DNA of 64,000 bases from Ilumatobacteraceae bacterium (GTDB lineage: Bacteria > Actinomycetota > Acidimicrobiia > Acidimicrobiales > Ilumatobacteraceae), in NCBI GenBank assembly GCA_018401375.1, contig JAGYKR010000004.1, forward strand, positions 1 through 64,000. Direction: 5' to 3'. Both the position numbers and the translations under genes were made by a program. Below, in pieces: positions 7,830 through 15,310 of this stretch. Numbering within the stretch: the first letter of the stretch is position 1; every line of letters starts with the position of its first letter. A model generated the notes under the pieces. The model made no database searches. It had not been told where the DNA came from and was given only the letters and a program-made list of their open reading frames with translations.

Positions 7830-8848
7830 AAGGCGTCGTATTCGAGTTCGGCGACCCGTCGTCCGGAGGCGGCCATCACGATGGAAGGAAAACTTCCATC
7901 GAGGTGCGCCCGAGATTGGCCAGCCATGGACAAACCCCAGCGAACAGTGCCCATGATCCGCCACCAGCGGAAACGATCCTCATCAAAATGCCCACCCGCC
8001 GCAATGTATGCGTCGCTCATGGAGGCTGCGTCACCGAGACCACCGACGGCGAGATGGTCCTCACGGAACCGCCACATCCTTTGGCATGTCCACGCCGTGT
8101 CCTCCATCGGATCACCGATTCGGGAGCCCTCCCAGTCGAGAATCGCTCGCAGACCATCAGGTCCAACGATGATGTTGCCGTTGCGGATATCAGAGTGCAC
8201 CAGACAAGCAACCTCTGGTTCGCTCGGGGCGTTGCGCTCAAGCCAACTCACCCCAAAAGAAAAGATCGGTGACGGGGCGAGCAGTTCGATCAGTTGATTC
8301 TCGACTCCAGTCATCGCCGCATCAATCGGACCAGCACCCGGGGGAGTCACGAGACCAGGAGGGATCTGATCGGGCGGAATCGCGTGCAACTGTGCGATCG
8401 CTGTGCCGATCTGCCCGGCAATTTTCTGGCCGAGGGCGCCGCTCGGATCGGTGCTTTGTACGAGACGCAGCACCCGACGGGGCACAGTCTCGCCCGTGAT
8501 TGCCGCGCTGAGGAAAAACGGACCGCCGAGCACGGATTCATCGGTGCACACCTCATACACCGCTGGCACCATCACCCCGGCTTGTTGCGCGACTGTGCGC
8601 ACCGCAGCCTCGGTGGCTACATCAAGAAGTTGGATCGATGCCGAGGGGATCATGGTGAGGGCGATCTGTTGGCTACCGATCTCTGGGTCTCGCACCTCAC
8701 ACAACGCATTGAAGCGCCGCGCGCCAGCGGACACAGCCTCGAGACCGTGCACCGTGACGGGTCGGCCTCGCATCTCGCTTAACCAACTGCCGAGGCGGTC
8801 GCCCATCGATGCTGAAGTAGATACGGAAGTGTTTGAGGTTTCGCTCAT
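7811..8848 (-). CDS. APH-family kinase, LvaA-like (probable 4-hydroxyacyl-CoA kinase)
   Basis: 345 residues from the ATG at 8848, whose A is shared with the stop of the DUF6285 gene (TGATG). The protein has an aminoglycoside-phosphotransferase fold: the catalytic loop HSDIRNGNII (HxDxxxxN) and the metal-binding ILDWEGSRIGDP. Similar kinases sit beside acyl-CoA dehydrogenases in bacteria, and the corresponding kinase domain is fused to the dehydrogenase in mammalian ACAD10/ACAD11. In Pseudomonas putida, LvaA with LvaB phosphorylates 4-hydroxyvaleryl-CoA. The order dehydrogenase, DUF6285, kinase here is the same set, so I infer 4-hydroxyacyl-CoA phosphorylation. Antibiotic resistance is unlikely in this context. 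The end overlaps the photolyase-like gene. Confidence 0.82.
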   Translation of the reverse strand: MSETSNTSVSTSASMGDRLGSWLSEMRGRPVTVHGLEAVSAGARRFNALCEVRDPEIGSQQIALTMIPSASIQLLDVATEAAVRTVAQQAGVMVPAVYEVCTDESVLGGPFFLSAAITGETVPRRVLRLVQSTDPSGALGQKIAGQIGTAIAQLHAIPPDQIPPGLVTPPGAGPIDAAMTGVENQLIELLAPSPIFSFGVSWLERNAPSEPEVACLVHSDIRNGNIIVGPDGLRAILDWEGSRIGDPMEDTAWTCQRMWRFREDHLAVGGLGDAASMSDAYIAAGGHFDEDRFRWWRIMGTVRWGLSMAGQSRAHLDGSFPSIVMAASGRRVAELEYDALCLLHP

Positions 8849-9240
8849 CACACACCATCCCAAGAGTCATAACCGGGTTTGGCGATGGAAAGATCGGCAC
8901 GCACGATCTGCATCAAGCGTTCCCACACCTGTGCATGGACTTCGGGCTCGCTCGCCGCGCCATTGCGCAAGTGGGTGGCAACTGTGAGTCGCAAAGAGTC
9001 GAGATCCTCTGGCGGGTTAGCGGTACCCGACGCAGTCAGATCAAAGATTTCGCCGAGCAGGCGATGTTCTTCGCTCTGCGCGTCAGGGCCGAGCCTGATC
9101 TCGCGTTCGATGATGCTGACCAAACTCGCCGCCACCCGGGCCTTGTGTTGCACCGGTCCAGAAAGCGCAGGCAGGATCTCATCGTTAAGAAGCTCAGCCA
9201 CTGCGGTCAGCAGTTGTGATGCCGAAGGGGGATGTTGCAT
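8848..9240 (-). CDS. DUF6285 protein, LvaB-like kinase partner
   Basis: 130 residues, helical, no signal peptide. The segments PSASQLLTAVAELL and KARVAASLVSIIEREI are typical of DUF6285. It lies 30 bases after the acyl-CoA dehydrogenase gene and is stop-start coupled (TGATG) to the APH-type kinase gene. The P. putida counterpart (LvaB) is a small protein needed with the LvaA kinase for 4-hydroxyacyl-CoA phosphorylation. I infer the same accessory or complex-forming role here. The family assignment is from memory of its pattern and the gene order, not from a search. Confidence 0.78.
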   Translation of the reverse strand: MQHPPSASQLLTAVAELLNDEILPALSGPVQHKARVAASLVSIIEREIRLGPDAQSEEHRLLGEIFDLTASGTANPPEDLDSLRLTVATHLRNGAASEPEVHAQVWERLMQIVRADLSIAKPGYDSWDGV

Positions 9241-9270
9241 CGCTTGAAGACAACTCGCAGTCGACGGCGT

Positions 9271-10548
9271 TCAGCCGTTAACGCTGGCGACGCCCTTGGG
9301 GGCCTGCTGGTTCATGAAGCCGAACATGTAACCGGCCACACGGCGCATTTGGATCTCCTCGGCGCCTTCGGTGATGCGGTAGCGACGGTGGTGACGGTAG
9401 ATGTGCTCAAAAGGCTTATGGCGGGAGTAGCCGAGACCACCGTGAACTTGCATCGCACGGTCCGCAGCCTCGCAGCACAGACGGTTCGCCCAATAGTTAC
9501 ACATCGACACTTTGTCCGACACGGCGAACGCACCGTAGGTATCCATCATCCACGCGGTCTTGTGGATCAGGGCCCGCAACATCTCGCATTGGGTCTGCAA
9601 CTCCACTAGGGGGAACTGAATTGCCTGATTGGAGGCGAGGGCCTTGCCGAAGGGGCGACGTTCCTTCGCGTATTTCACTGACTCATCGATACAAAACTGA
9701 GCGGCCCCGAGACTAGAAGCGGCCTGGCGGATCCGGTTCTCATTAAAAAAGTGCTGCACCACCTGTAGGCCACGACCCTCCCCACCAAAGATTGATGAGT
9801 GCGGCACCCTCACATCGGTGAGTCGGATGTGGGCGTGATCGGTGGGCATGTTAAAGGTCCACAAGAACTCGAGCACTTCAAACCCGGGGGCGTTGGTAGG
9901 CACCAAAAATGCAGTGATCCCGTCCCCGTCTCCGGCCTTGCCTGAGGTGCGCGCCATGATCATGTCGTAGGGGGCGGAATGGATCCCGGTGTTCCATGTT
10001 TTCTCACCGTTGATGATCCACTCGTCGCCGTCTCGCACAGCAGCGGTCTCCATATGGGTGGCATCCGAGCCGTGTTCGGGTTCGGTGATTCCGAATGCAA
10101 AGCCTTTGCGACCGTGCAATAGATCGTCGATCCAATCCGCTTTTTGCTCCTCGGTGCCGTAGGCAATCATCAACAACAATCCGACGTTGTTACCAACGAT
10201 CGAGTGTTCGTTTTGGAGGTCGTTATGAAGGCCGAGACCTTTGCGGGCGAAATGTTCACGGATGATCGCCATCCCGAGGTTCGTGCCGTTGCGACCGCCG
10301 TATTCATCTGACAGTGGGTAGCGATAGTGGCCGGCCTCATCTGCGAGACGCTTCGCCTTTCGCAACAGGTTCTCCCACTCATCGTTAGGAAGACCACCAC
10401 GTTCCCAGTCGGTGCGGGCGTCCTCACGACGGTGATCAAAGAAACGAATGTTGTCGTCTTGTTCCTCGAGCGGCCGGATCACCCGATCGATGAACTCGTC
10501 AAGTTCTACGAGATAGTCAGCGAGATCTTGTGGGATATCGAAGTTCAT
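9271..10548 (-). CDS. Acyl-CoA dehydrogenase, LvaC/ACAD11-like
   Basis: 425 residues from the ATG at 10548 (AAAGG about 10 bases upstream); the frame extends to 10596 but lacks a ribosome site there. The middle domain has FGITEPEHGSDATHMET, and the C-terminal segment RITEGAEEIQMRRVAGYMFG contains the catalytic Glu (TEG) of medium-chain-type enzymes. It heads a minus-strand cluster with DUF6285 and an APH-like kinase. In the P. putida levulinate pathway the equivalent dehydrogenase, LvaC, acts on 4-phosphoacyl-CoA to allow conversion to a 3-hydroxyacyl-CoA. I infer that function from the neighbours; alone it would be called a general acyl-CoA dehydrogenase. Confidence 0.88.
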   Translation of the reverse strand: MNFDIPQDLADYLVELDEFIDRVIRPLEEQDDNIRFFDHRREDARTDWERGGLPNDEWENLLRKAKRLADEAGHYRYPLSDEYGGRNGTNLGMAIIREHFARKGLGLHNDLQNEHSIVGNNVGLLLMIAYGTEEQKADWIDDLLHGRKGFAFGITEPEHGSDATHMETAAVRDGDEWIINGEKTWNTGIHSAPYDMIMARTSGKAGDGDGITAFLVPTNAPGFEVLEFLWTFNMPTDHAHIRLTDVRVPHSSIFGGEGRGLQVVQHFFNENRIRQAASSLGAAQFCIDESVKYAKERRPFGKALASNQAIQFPLVELQTQCEMLRALIHKTAWMMDTYGAFAVSDKVSMCNYWANRLCCEAADRAMQVHGGLGYSRHKPFEHIYRHHRRYRITEGAEEIQMRRVAGYMFGFMNQQAPKGVASVNG

Positions 10549-10724
10549 GGGAGACCTTTCACAGACGAAGGCAGCGAGATTCAGGTGCAAGATCAACGTA
10601 GTGGGGTGTAACGCATCCCCCGAAGGCGGAGCCGGTGTCTCAATGGAATTGATGTTTGGCTGCGTAAGTGGCGAGGCTGAATCATTAGGTTCGCACTTGG
10701 GGACGTACCTTTGAAGGAGTCGGG

Positions 10725-11525
10725 ATGAGCTTCGAACAGATCCTTGTTGAGCAGCACGGTGCGGTGCTCGTGATCACCTTGAACCGCCCAGAGCGTCTGA
10801 ACGCATGGACACCGAAGATGTCGCGTGAACTGATCTCGGTGATCACTGCTGCAGACGAGGACCCGAGCGTGGGCGCAATCGTTGTCACGGGGGCGGGTCG
10901 GGGGTTTTGCGCAGGAGCCGATATTGGCGGGGAGTTCGCCTCCAAACTCGATGACCGTCCCGCAACCGTAAAGCCGACATCAGAGATCGATCCGGTATCT
11001 GACTGGGTGCAGGTCTGCCGGCGAGCGAAACCTCTGATCGCTGCGATCAACGGTGCAGCCATCGGAGTGGGATTGACGATGATCCTGCCTTTCGATCGTC
11101 TGATCGCAGCGCGCACCGCCAAGATTTCAGCGCGGTTTGTGAAGATGGGACTCGTCACCGAACTGGCGTCCTCGCATTTTTTAGCCGCCCGATGCGGTTG
11201 GGGTGCAGCCTCGTGGTTGGCGTTGAGCGGGGTCACGATCACCGGCGAGGAGGCGGTGCAGATGCGCCTCGTGGACCGGTGCGTAAATGAGGGCGAACTG
11301 ATGGAGGTGGCGCTCGCCGAAGCCGCACTGCTCGCAGCGAACCCGGGGCCGCAGATGAAAATGATCAAAGAACTCTTGACCCGCAACGCGTTCGGCGTGG
11401 ACTTGGGCGCTGTCCAAGGGGCCGAACTCGCAGCATTGGAAATCGCCTATCGCACACCGGAACACCGTGAAGCGGTGTCGGCCTTTATCGAGAAGCGAGC
11501 CCCCGATTTCCGCTCGCCCGCTTGA
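10725..11525 (+). CDS. Enoyl-CoA hydratase/isomerase family protein
   Basis: 266 residues of the crotonase fold. The oxyanion-hole segments are GRGFCAGADI (about 57-66) and AAINGAAIGVGLTM (about 109-122). VTELASSHFLAARCGWGAASW covers the helix that carries one catalytic Glu (in VTEL); the second Glu of classical hydratases is not obvious, so isomerase or hydrolase activity is possible. Start ATG with GAAGGAG upstream. It is divergent from the LvaC-like gene across a 176-base gap and could serve the same acyl-CoA route. Its stop directly abuts the stop of the convergent LLM gene. Confidence 0.88.
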   Translation: MSFEQILVEQHGAVLVITLNRPERLNAWTPKMSRELISVITAADEDPSVGAIVVTGAGRGFCAGADIGGEFASKLDDRPATVKPTSEIDPVSDWVQVCRRAKPLIAAINGAAIGVGLTMILPFDRLIAARTAKISARFVKMGLVTELASSHFLAARCGWGAASWLALSGVTITGEEAVQMRLVDRCVNEGELMEVALAEAALLAANPGPQMKMIKELLTRNAFGVDLGAVQGAELAALEIAYRTPEHREAVSAFIEKRAPDFRSPA

Positions 11526-12611
11526 TCAGTTCAAAAGTGGCATGACGTCAGCGGCCACCTCGCGCAGGACGTGATCACGTACGGCAAGCGGTGGCAACAA
11601 CATGATCTGACCGAGGCCCGCTCTCTCGAGGTCAGCGATCTGTGAGGCGATCTGCGCCGGGCTACCAATGATGCAGGTTCGTTCGATCAGCTCGGGAGTG
11701 ACGAACCGTTCCTCTTCGGGAATCACCCAACAGTTGTGCCCGAGATGGATGCGCTGATTCAGTTTCGATGGGTCTACCGCTTCGAGCATCGCCACATATT
11801 CCTCCCATAACGGGAACGGAGCTTTCTGCTCGGGATAGCCGGCTTCACGCCACTGCTCATACTGGTAGTGCATCGCTGCAATGGCGAACGCACCGGTGTA
11901 CTCACGCACCCGTTCTGAGGACGAGGTCTCACCGGGTTGGAGCACACAGATCGTCGTCAAGGTGGCTGTTGGAAAAGACTCCGGATCCACCCGTCGACCC
12001 TCAAGTTCGCCGGCCTGCTCCAAACGATCCCACATCTTTCGGATCGCCCCTGGATGCGGTGGAACCGATGTGACGAGGCCGTCGCCGTGGCGAACGGCGA
12101 GTCCCATCGCTCGGGGTCCGAAGGCGGAAACATGAATCGGGATCCGAGGTTCGAAGGAAACGAAACCAGCGTCTGGCATCAGATGGCGAATCTCCACCGG
12201 TTCGCTATCGATCGCTGAGCCCGAAGCGACGAGCGCAGGGAGCCCGTCCATAAGCCTGCGCAACTCGCTCAGATACCGATCAAAACCAGCAATGGTGAGT
12301 GGGCGACGGCCCATGATCCGCATTGCGGTATTGCCGGTCCCGATCCCGCAGAACACGCGCCCTGGGGCAATCTGATTGATCGTTGCATGCGCAGCAGCAG
12401 TGACGGCCGCGGCCCGAGTGCCGGCCACGGCCACACCAGTGCCGATCCCAATTTTTGAGGTCCGATCAGCGAGCAAGGCCATCGTCGCGTAGCAGTCAGA
12501 CCACAACAGCTGGCTATCGGCTACCCAGAGATCGCTGTAACCGAGCTGTTCGGCAAGGACTCCATGGTCGATGTCGTCGATTTTGGCGGCGATACACACT
12601 CCGAGGTCCAT
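11526..12611 (-). CDS. LLM class (luciferase-like) flavin or F420-dependent oxidoreductase
   Basis: 361 residues with the TIM-barrel luciferase-like fold: LAEQLGYSDLWVADS near the N-terminus, GIGTGVAVAGTRAAAVTAAA in the cofactor region, and GRVFCGIGTGNTA. Actinobacteria carry many F420-dependent members, but FMN use cannot be excluded by sequence. The substrate is unknown. The start ATG has no ribosome site but lies 7 bases behind a TACTTT box, suggesting leaderless expression divergent from the fasciclin gene. The stop abuts the enoyl-CoA hydratase stop. Confidence 0.85.
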   Translation of the reverse strand: MDLGVCIAAKIDDIDHGVLAEQLGYSDLWVADSQLLWSDCYATMALLADRTSKIGIGTGVAVAGTRAAAVTAAAHATINQIAPGRVFCGIGTGNTAMRIMGRRPLTIAGFDRYLSELRRLMDGLPALVASGSAIDSEPVEIRHLMPDAGFVSFEPRIPIHVSAFGPRAMGLAVRHGDGLVTSVPPHPGAIRKMWDRLEQAGELEGRRVDPESFPTATLTTICVLQPGETSSSERVREYTGAFAIAAMHYQYEQWREAGYPEQKAPFPLWEEYVAMLEAVDPSKLNQRIHLGHNCWVIPEEERFVTPELIERTCIIGSPAQIASQIADLERAGLGQIMLLPPLAVRDHVLREVAADVMPLLN

Positions 12612-12618
12612 TCACCAA

Positions 12619-12624
12619 AAAGTA
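12619..12624 (-). promoter_or_regulatory. Putative -10 box (TACTTT) of the LLM gene
   Basis: On the minus strand TACTTT ends 7 bases before the ATG at 12611. No Shine-Dalgarno sequence is present, consistent with a leaderless transcript. Confidence 0.35.
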
Positions 12625-12656
12625 ATCCAGATCGGTGATTGCTCCGTAATGGACGA

Positions 12657-12673
12657 AGAGCAGATTCTGCTCT
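12657..12673. promoter_or_regulatory. 17-base palindrome upstream of the fasciclin gene
   Basis: AGAGCAGA-T-TCTGCTCT, a perfect 8-1-8 inverted repeat between the divergent LLM and fasciclin genes. It could be an operator or an RNA hairpin in the leader. Confidence 0.5.
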
Positions 12674-12706
12674 ACCGAGATAACGCTGCATCGCCCACAC
12701 TGGCGA

Positions 12707-12724
12707 TGAGCGAATATTCGCTCA
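12707..12724. promoter_or_regulatory. 18-base perfect palindrome upstream of the fasciclin gene
   Basis: TGAGCGAATATTCGCTCA, fully symmetric, 27 bases before the proposed start at 12752 and 16 bases before its ribosome site. Perfect symmetry without a loop suits a dimeric repressor site better than a terminator. Confidence 0.55.
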
Positions 12725-12751
12725 CGGAGATCCGTCTAAAAAGGAGAATAT

Positions 12752-13354
12752 ACGAAGCGCACTTTGAAAGGTCTGGTGGCTGGTTTGGCCGCCTCCGCAT
12801 TGCTGGTTGCGGCACCGATGTCGGCGTCGGCACAAGATGGCGAAGAGTCCATCGCAGCAATTGCCTCTGGCGAGGCCACGTTGTCCACCGTGGTCACCGC
12901 TCTTGGGCTCGCAGGACTTGCTGATCCCCTTGCGGACTGCTCTTACGGGCCCGTTACGGTCTTCGCTCCCGTGGACTCAGCCTTTGCTGCGCTGCCCGCC
13001 GAAACCTTGGGTGCAGCTCTGGCTGACCCGTCCGGTTTGTTGACTCAGATCCTGCTCTATCACGTGGTGCCCGGGTCACTTGATGCAGCCGCGGTGGTGT
13101 CCTCCACCTCTTTGACCACCGCCCAAGGTGGAACGATCAGCGTGAACGGTGCGGTCCTCAACGGCGATATCAACATCATCGCTACCGACATCACGGCATG
13201 TAACGGCATTGTGCACCTCATCGACGGTGTGCTGATCCCGACCCTGCCCGAGACCGGTGTTGGCTCCACCTCCACCACTTTGGCGCTTGGCGCTCTGGTG
13301 CTTTTCGGTGGATCAGCGATGCTGGTCGCCACCCGTCGTCGGATCACTGTCTGA
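12752..13354 (+). CDS. LPXTG-anchored fasciclin (FAS1) domain surface protein
   Basis: 200 residues if started at an ACG at 12752, five bases after AAGGAG (12741-12746). This gives the signal peptide start MKRTLKGLVAGL. The only standard in-frame start, TTG at 12764, lies 17 bases from the ribosome site and removes the positive residues. A signal peptide (1-27, cleavage near ASA-QD) is followed by one FAS1 domain (about 30-162; YGPVTVFAPVDSAFAALP, LLYHVVPG, NGIVHLIDGVLIP). Then comes LPETG (165-169), a hydrophobic helix and a basic tail: a sortase anchoring signal. FAS1 domains mediate adhesion. Two palindromes upstream suggest regulation. Confidence 0.88.
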   Translation, partial: TKRTLKGLVAGLAASALLVAAPMSASAQDGEESIAAIASGEATLSTVVTALGLAGLADPLADCSYGPVTVFAPVDSAFAALPAETLGAALADPSGLLTQILLYHVVPGSLDAAAVVSSTSLTTAQGGTISVNGAVLNGDINIIATDITACNGIVHLIDGVLIPTLPETGVGSTSTTLALGALVLFGGSAMLVATRRRITV

Positions 13355-13439
13355 CCCATTTAGAACTGACTGTTCTACGTACACATGGTTGTAAATAGTC
13401 ACGGTTCTGTTTGAACCGATGATGCAGCCCCCCGACAGG

Positions 13440-13471
13440 CGGTGCCCGGTTCCTTGAGGGGCCGGGCACCG
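13440..13471 (+). terminator. GC-rich terminator-like hairpin after the fasciclin gene
   Basis: CGGTGCCCGG and CCGGGCACCG form a perfect 10-base-pair stem with a 12-base loop, 85 bases after the stop codon. There is no T tract, so this would be an intrinsic terminator of the GC-rich, U-poor kind or an mRNA-end stabiliser. Confidence 0.55.
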
Positions 13472-13520
13472 CTGCGTGACGGCCTTGAATATGTGCCCTT
13501 CATCAAGCTCGGGGAACCTT

Positions 13521-13526
13521 TAGGGT
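13521..13526 (+). promoter_or_regulatory. Putative -10 box (TAGGGT) of the CYTH gene
   Basis: TAGGGT ends 6 bases before the GTG at 13533, with no ribosome site between. The same hexamer precedes the genes at 18318 and 25032. Confidence 0.4.
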
Positions 13527-13532
13527 GGCTAC

Positions 13533-14162
13533 GTGATCGAACGCGAGCTTCGATATCTGGTCCATCGCCGTGCGGTACCGGAACTCCCTGCCGGCGATGA
13601 CATCGCCCAAGGCTATTTGGTGGCGGACGGAGAGATCGCAATCCGTGTTCGACGTCGCAGACCTGCAGTGCGCATTGTTGACGAACTCACCGCTGACGGG
13701 ATCGACCGGGATGCGGGTGCCGGGGATCTGACTCAAACCGACCCGCAGTGGACGATGACAATCAAAGCCCCGCTCGCGGCGGAGGAATCCGGATCTGCCG
13801 GTGCGCCGATATCGGGTTCGGAGCGCCGGGAAGTGGAGATTCCTCTCCGCGCAGATCAGGCCGGCGAACTCTGGGAGATCTGCGGGGATCGGACCATTGA
13901 AAAGACCCGCCATGTGATCGCCCTCAGCGACGGTTTAGTTGCCGAAGTTGATGTGTTCTCTGGTCGGTGGGACGGTCTGGTGATGGTGGAAGTGGAGTTC
14001 GGCGATCGAAGTCAGGTGACCAGTTTCGTGCCACCGGACTGGTTCGGACCTGAGGTGACCTCTGACCGTCGGTTCACGAACGCCGGTCTCGCAATGGCGA
14101 CCTCAGATGAGGAAGCAGACCTGCGTCAGATCATTCAGGCTGAGTGCGGTATCGGGGCATAG
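13533..14162 (+). CDS. CYTH domain protein (triphosphate tunnel metalloenzyme family)
   Basis: 209 residues. The N-terminus IERELRYLV carries the ExE-type signature, followed by the strands expected of the tunnel fold: IAIRVRRR, WTMTIKAP, ERREVEIPL, IEKTRHVI and AEVDVFSG with VMVEVEFG. The alternating charged residues on these strands bind metal and triphosphate. Family members hydrolyse tripolyphosphate or thiamine triphosphate, or act as class IV adenylate cyclases; bacterial proteins of this size are usually triphosphatases. Start GTG, probably leaderless. The 3' end overlaps the convergent acetyltransferase gene by 28 bases. Confidence 0.83.
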   Translation: MIERELRYLVHRRAVPELPAGDDIAQGYLVADGEIAIRVRRRRPAVRIVDELTADGIDRDAGAGDLTQTDPQWTMTIKAPLAAEESGSAGAPISGSERREVEIPLRADQAGELWEICGDRTIEKTRHVIALSDGLVAEVDVFSGRWDGLVMVEVEFGDRSQVTSFVPPDWFGPEVTSDRRFTNAGLAMATSDEEADLRQIIQAECGIGA

Positions 14163-14713
14163 TCGAGCATCAGATCGATCCGGCCCTCGCCGCGATCGAG
14201 TAGCAGGATGTGTTCGGAGGCCGACACCTGTCGGGCGCGTTGGCTGCGGTGACTGGCGCGCATTATCAAGCGGCGGTAACCCCACAATCGTGCTCGTGTC
14301 ACACAGGCCACCGACAATTCGGTTGCCACACCTCGGCCTCGATACTCCGGTCGCACGGCGATCCGAAGGTCGCCACTCACATTGACCCGGGCCGCCCCGA
14401 TGATGTGTCCGTTGACCATGGCTGCGAGCCGAAATCCGCTGAAACCTTTCGAGGTCGGGGATTTACGTGGGTGAACAGCGTCGCTCTGAGTTGCAGGATC
14501 GGGTTCGGGTTCGAGGCTGTGAAGTTCGCCGATGGCTGCGTTGAATTGCTCGTAGGCCTCGAGCAGGCTCGGGTGATCGGCTCCGACGATCAGTAACCGA
14601 TCGAGCAACCTGTCGCCAGTGTGATCAGCGTGATCTGTACCGCCCGTGCTACCAGAGAGATCTAGCACAATCCTGCCGAGGGGATCACTGCGTCGGTCGG
14701 AGGCAAGATCCAT
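14135..14713 (-). CDS. GNAT family N-acetyltransferase
   Basis: 192 residues. The acetyl-CoA-binding motif is VRPEYRGRGVATELS (R/Q-x-x-G-x-G/A type), followed by CVTRARLWGYRRLIMRAS. The N-terminal 60 residues are poorly conserved in appearance. The substrate is unknown. The ATG at 14713 is the first start; it is divergent from the rhodanese gene, and the C-terminus overlaps the convergent CYTH gene. Confidence 0.8.
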   Translation of the reverse strand: MDLASDRRSDPLGRIVLDLSGSTGGTDHADHTGDRLLDRLLIVGADHPSLLEAYEQFNAAIGELHSLEPEPDPATQSDAVHPRKSPTSKGFSGFRLAAMVNGHIIGAARVNVSGDLRIAVRPEYRGRGVATELSVACVTRARLWGYRRLIMRASHRSQRARQVSASEHILLLDRGEGRIDLMLDYAPIPHSA

Positions 14714-14826
14714 CCGTGCATCATGCCAGAGCGGTATGTCCCAAAGGTTTCGGCTCGGTGAATCCTTCCGTTAGCATCCTGGGAATGAAAAGACCGGACA
14801 ATTGCAATGGGAGGACGGCACTGGCG

Positions 14827-15285
14827 ATGAAGTTAGTGAGAGTCGGCTTCGTAGCTACAGCGATCGCAGCGCTCACAATCAGCGGATGCTCAACATCGAG
14901 CACTGCCGAGCCGGTGGTGGTCGCGGACTCCGCAGTAGTATCGGTTCCCGCATCAGGAGCGACATCGGTGATTTCTGAACTGGTGACTGGCCAGCGTGGA
15001 AAGGAACTTGTTGATCAGGGAGCACTCGTGATCGATGTGCGGACCCCAGCCGAATATGCCGAGGGCCATGTGCCTGATTCGCTCCTGATTGACGTGTCAG
15101 CATCCGACTTTGCCGCCCAAATCAGCCAACTCGACCCTCATCAGGCATACGTGGTGTATTGCCGCTCCGGTAATCGCTCGGCAGCGGCCATCAATCAGAT
15201 GCTGGCTGCAGGATTCACGGAGCTTTATGACATGGGGCCGCTGACAGCCTGGGCTCAAGCCGGGCATCCGGTTGTCACCAACTGA
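14827..15285 (+). CDS. Rhodanese-domain lipoprotein
   Basis: 152 residues from the ATG at 14827 (GGGAGG upstream); the frame is open to 14716, but that part shows no signal peptide. MKLVRVGFVATAIAALTISGC is a lipoprotein signal whose lipobox ISGC places the lipid on C21. One rhodanese domain follows (about 50-150): ALVIDVRTPAEYAEGHVPDS and the catalytic loop VYCRSGNRS with Cys112. It probably works in the cell envelope on thiosulfate or a persulfide carrier. It stands alone upstream of the helicase gene. Confidence 0.87.
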   Translation: MKLVRVGFVATAIAALTISGCSTSSTAEPVVVADSAVVSVPASGATSVISELVTGQRGKELVDQGALVIDVRTPAEYAEGHVPDSLLIDVSASDFAAQISQLDPHQAYVVYCRSGNRSAAAINQMLAAGFTELYDMGPLTAWAQAGHPVVTN

Positions 15286-15310
15286 GACACCCCTGCTGTA
15301 GAAAGGGGAG

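Noticed and set aside
7830-7964. Longer N-terminus of the photolyase-like protein
   Set aside because: These 45 codons lie entirely over the kinase gene and have no conserved photolyase feature.
7811-8848. Aminoglycoside resistance kinase
   Set aside because: The fold is shared, but coupling to DUF6285 and an acyl-CoA dehydrogenase points to acyl-CoA metabolism.
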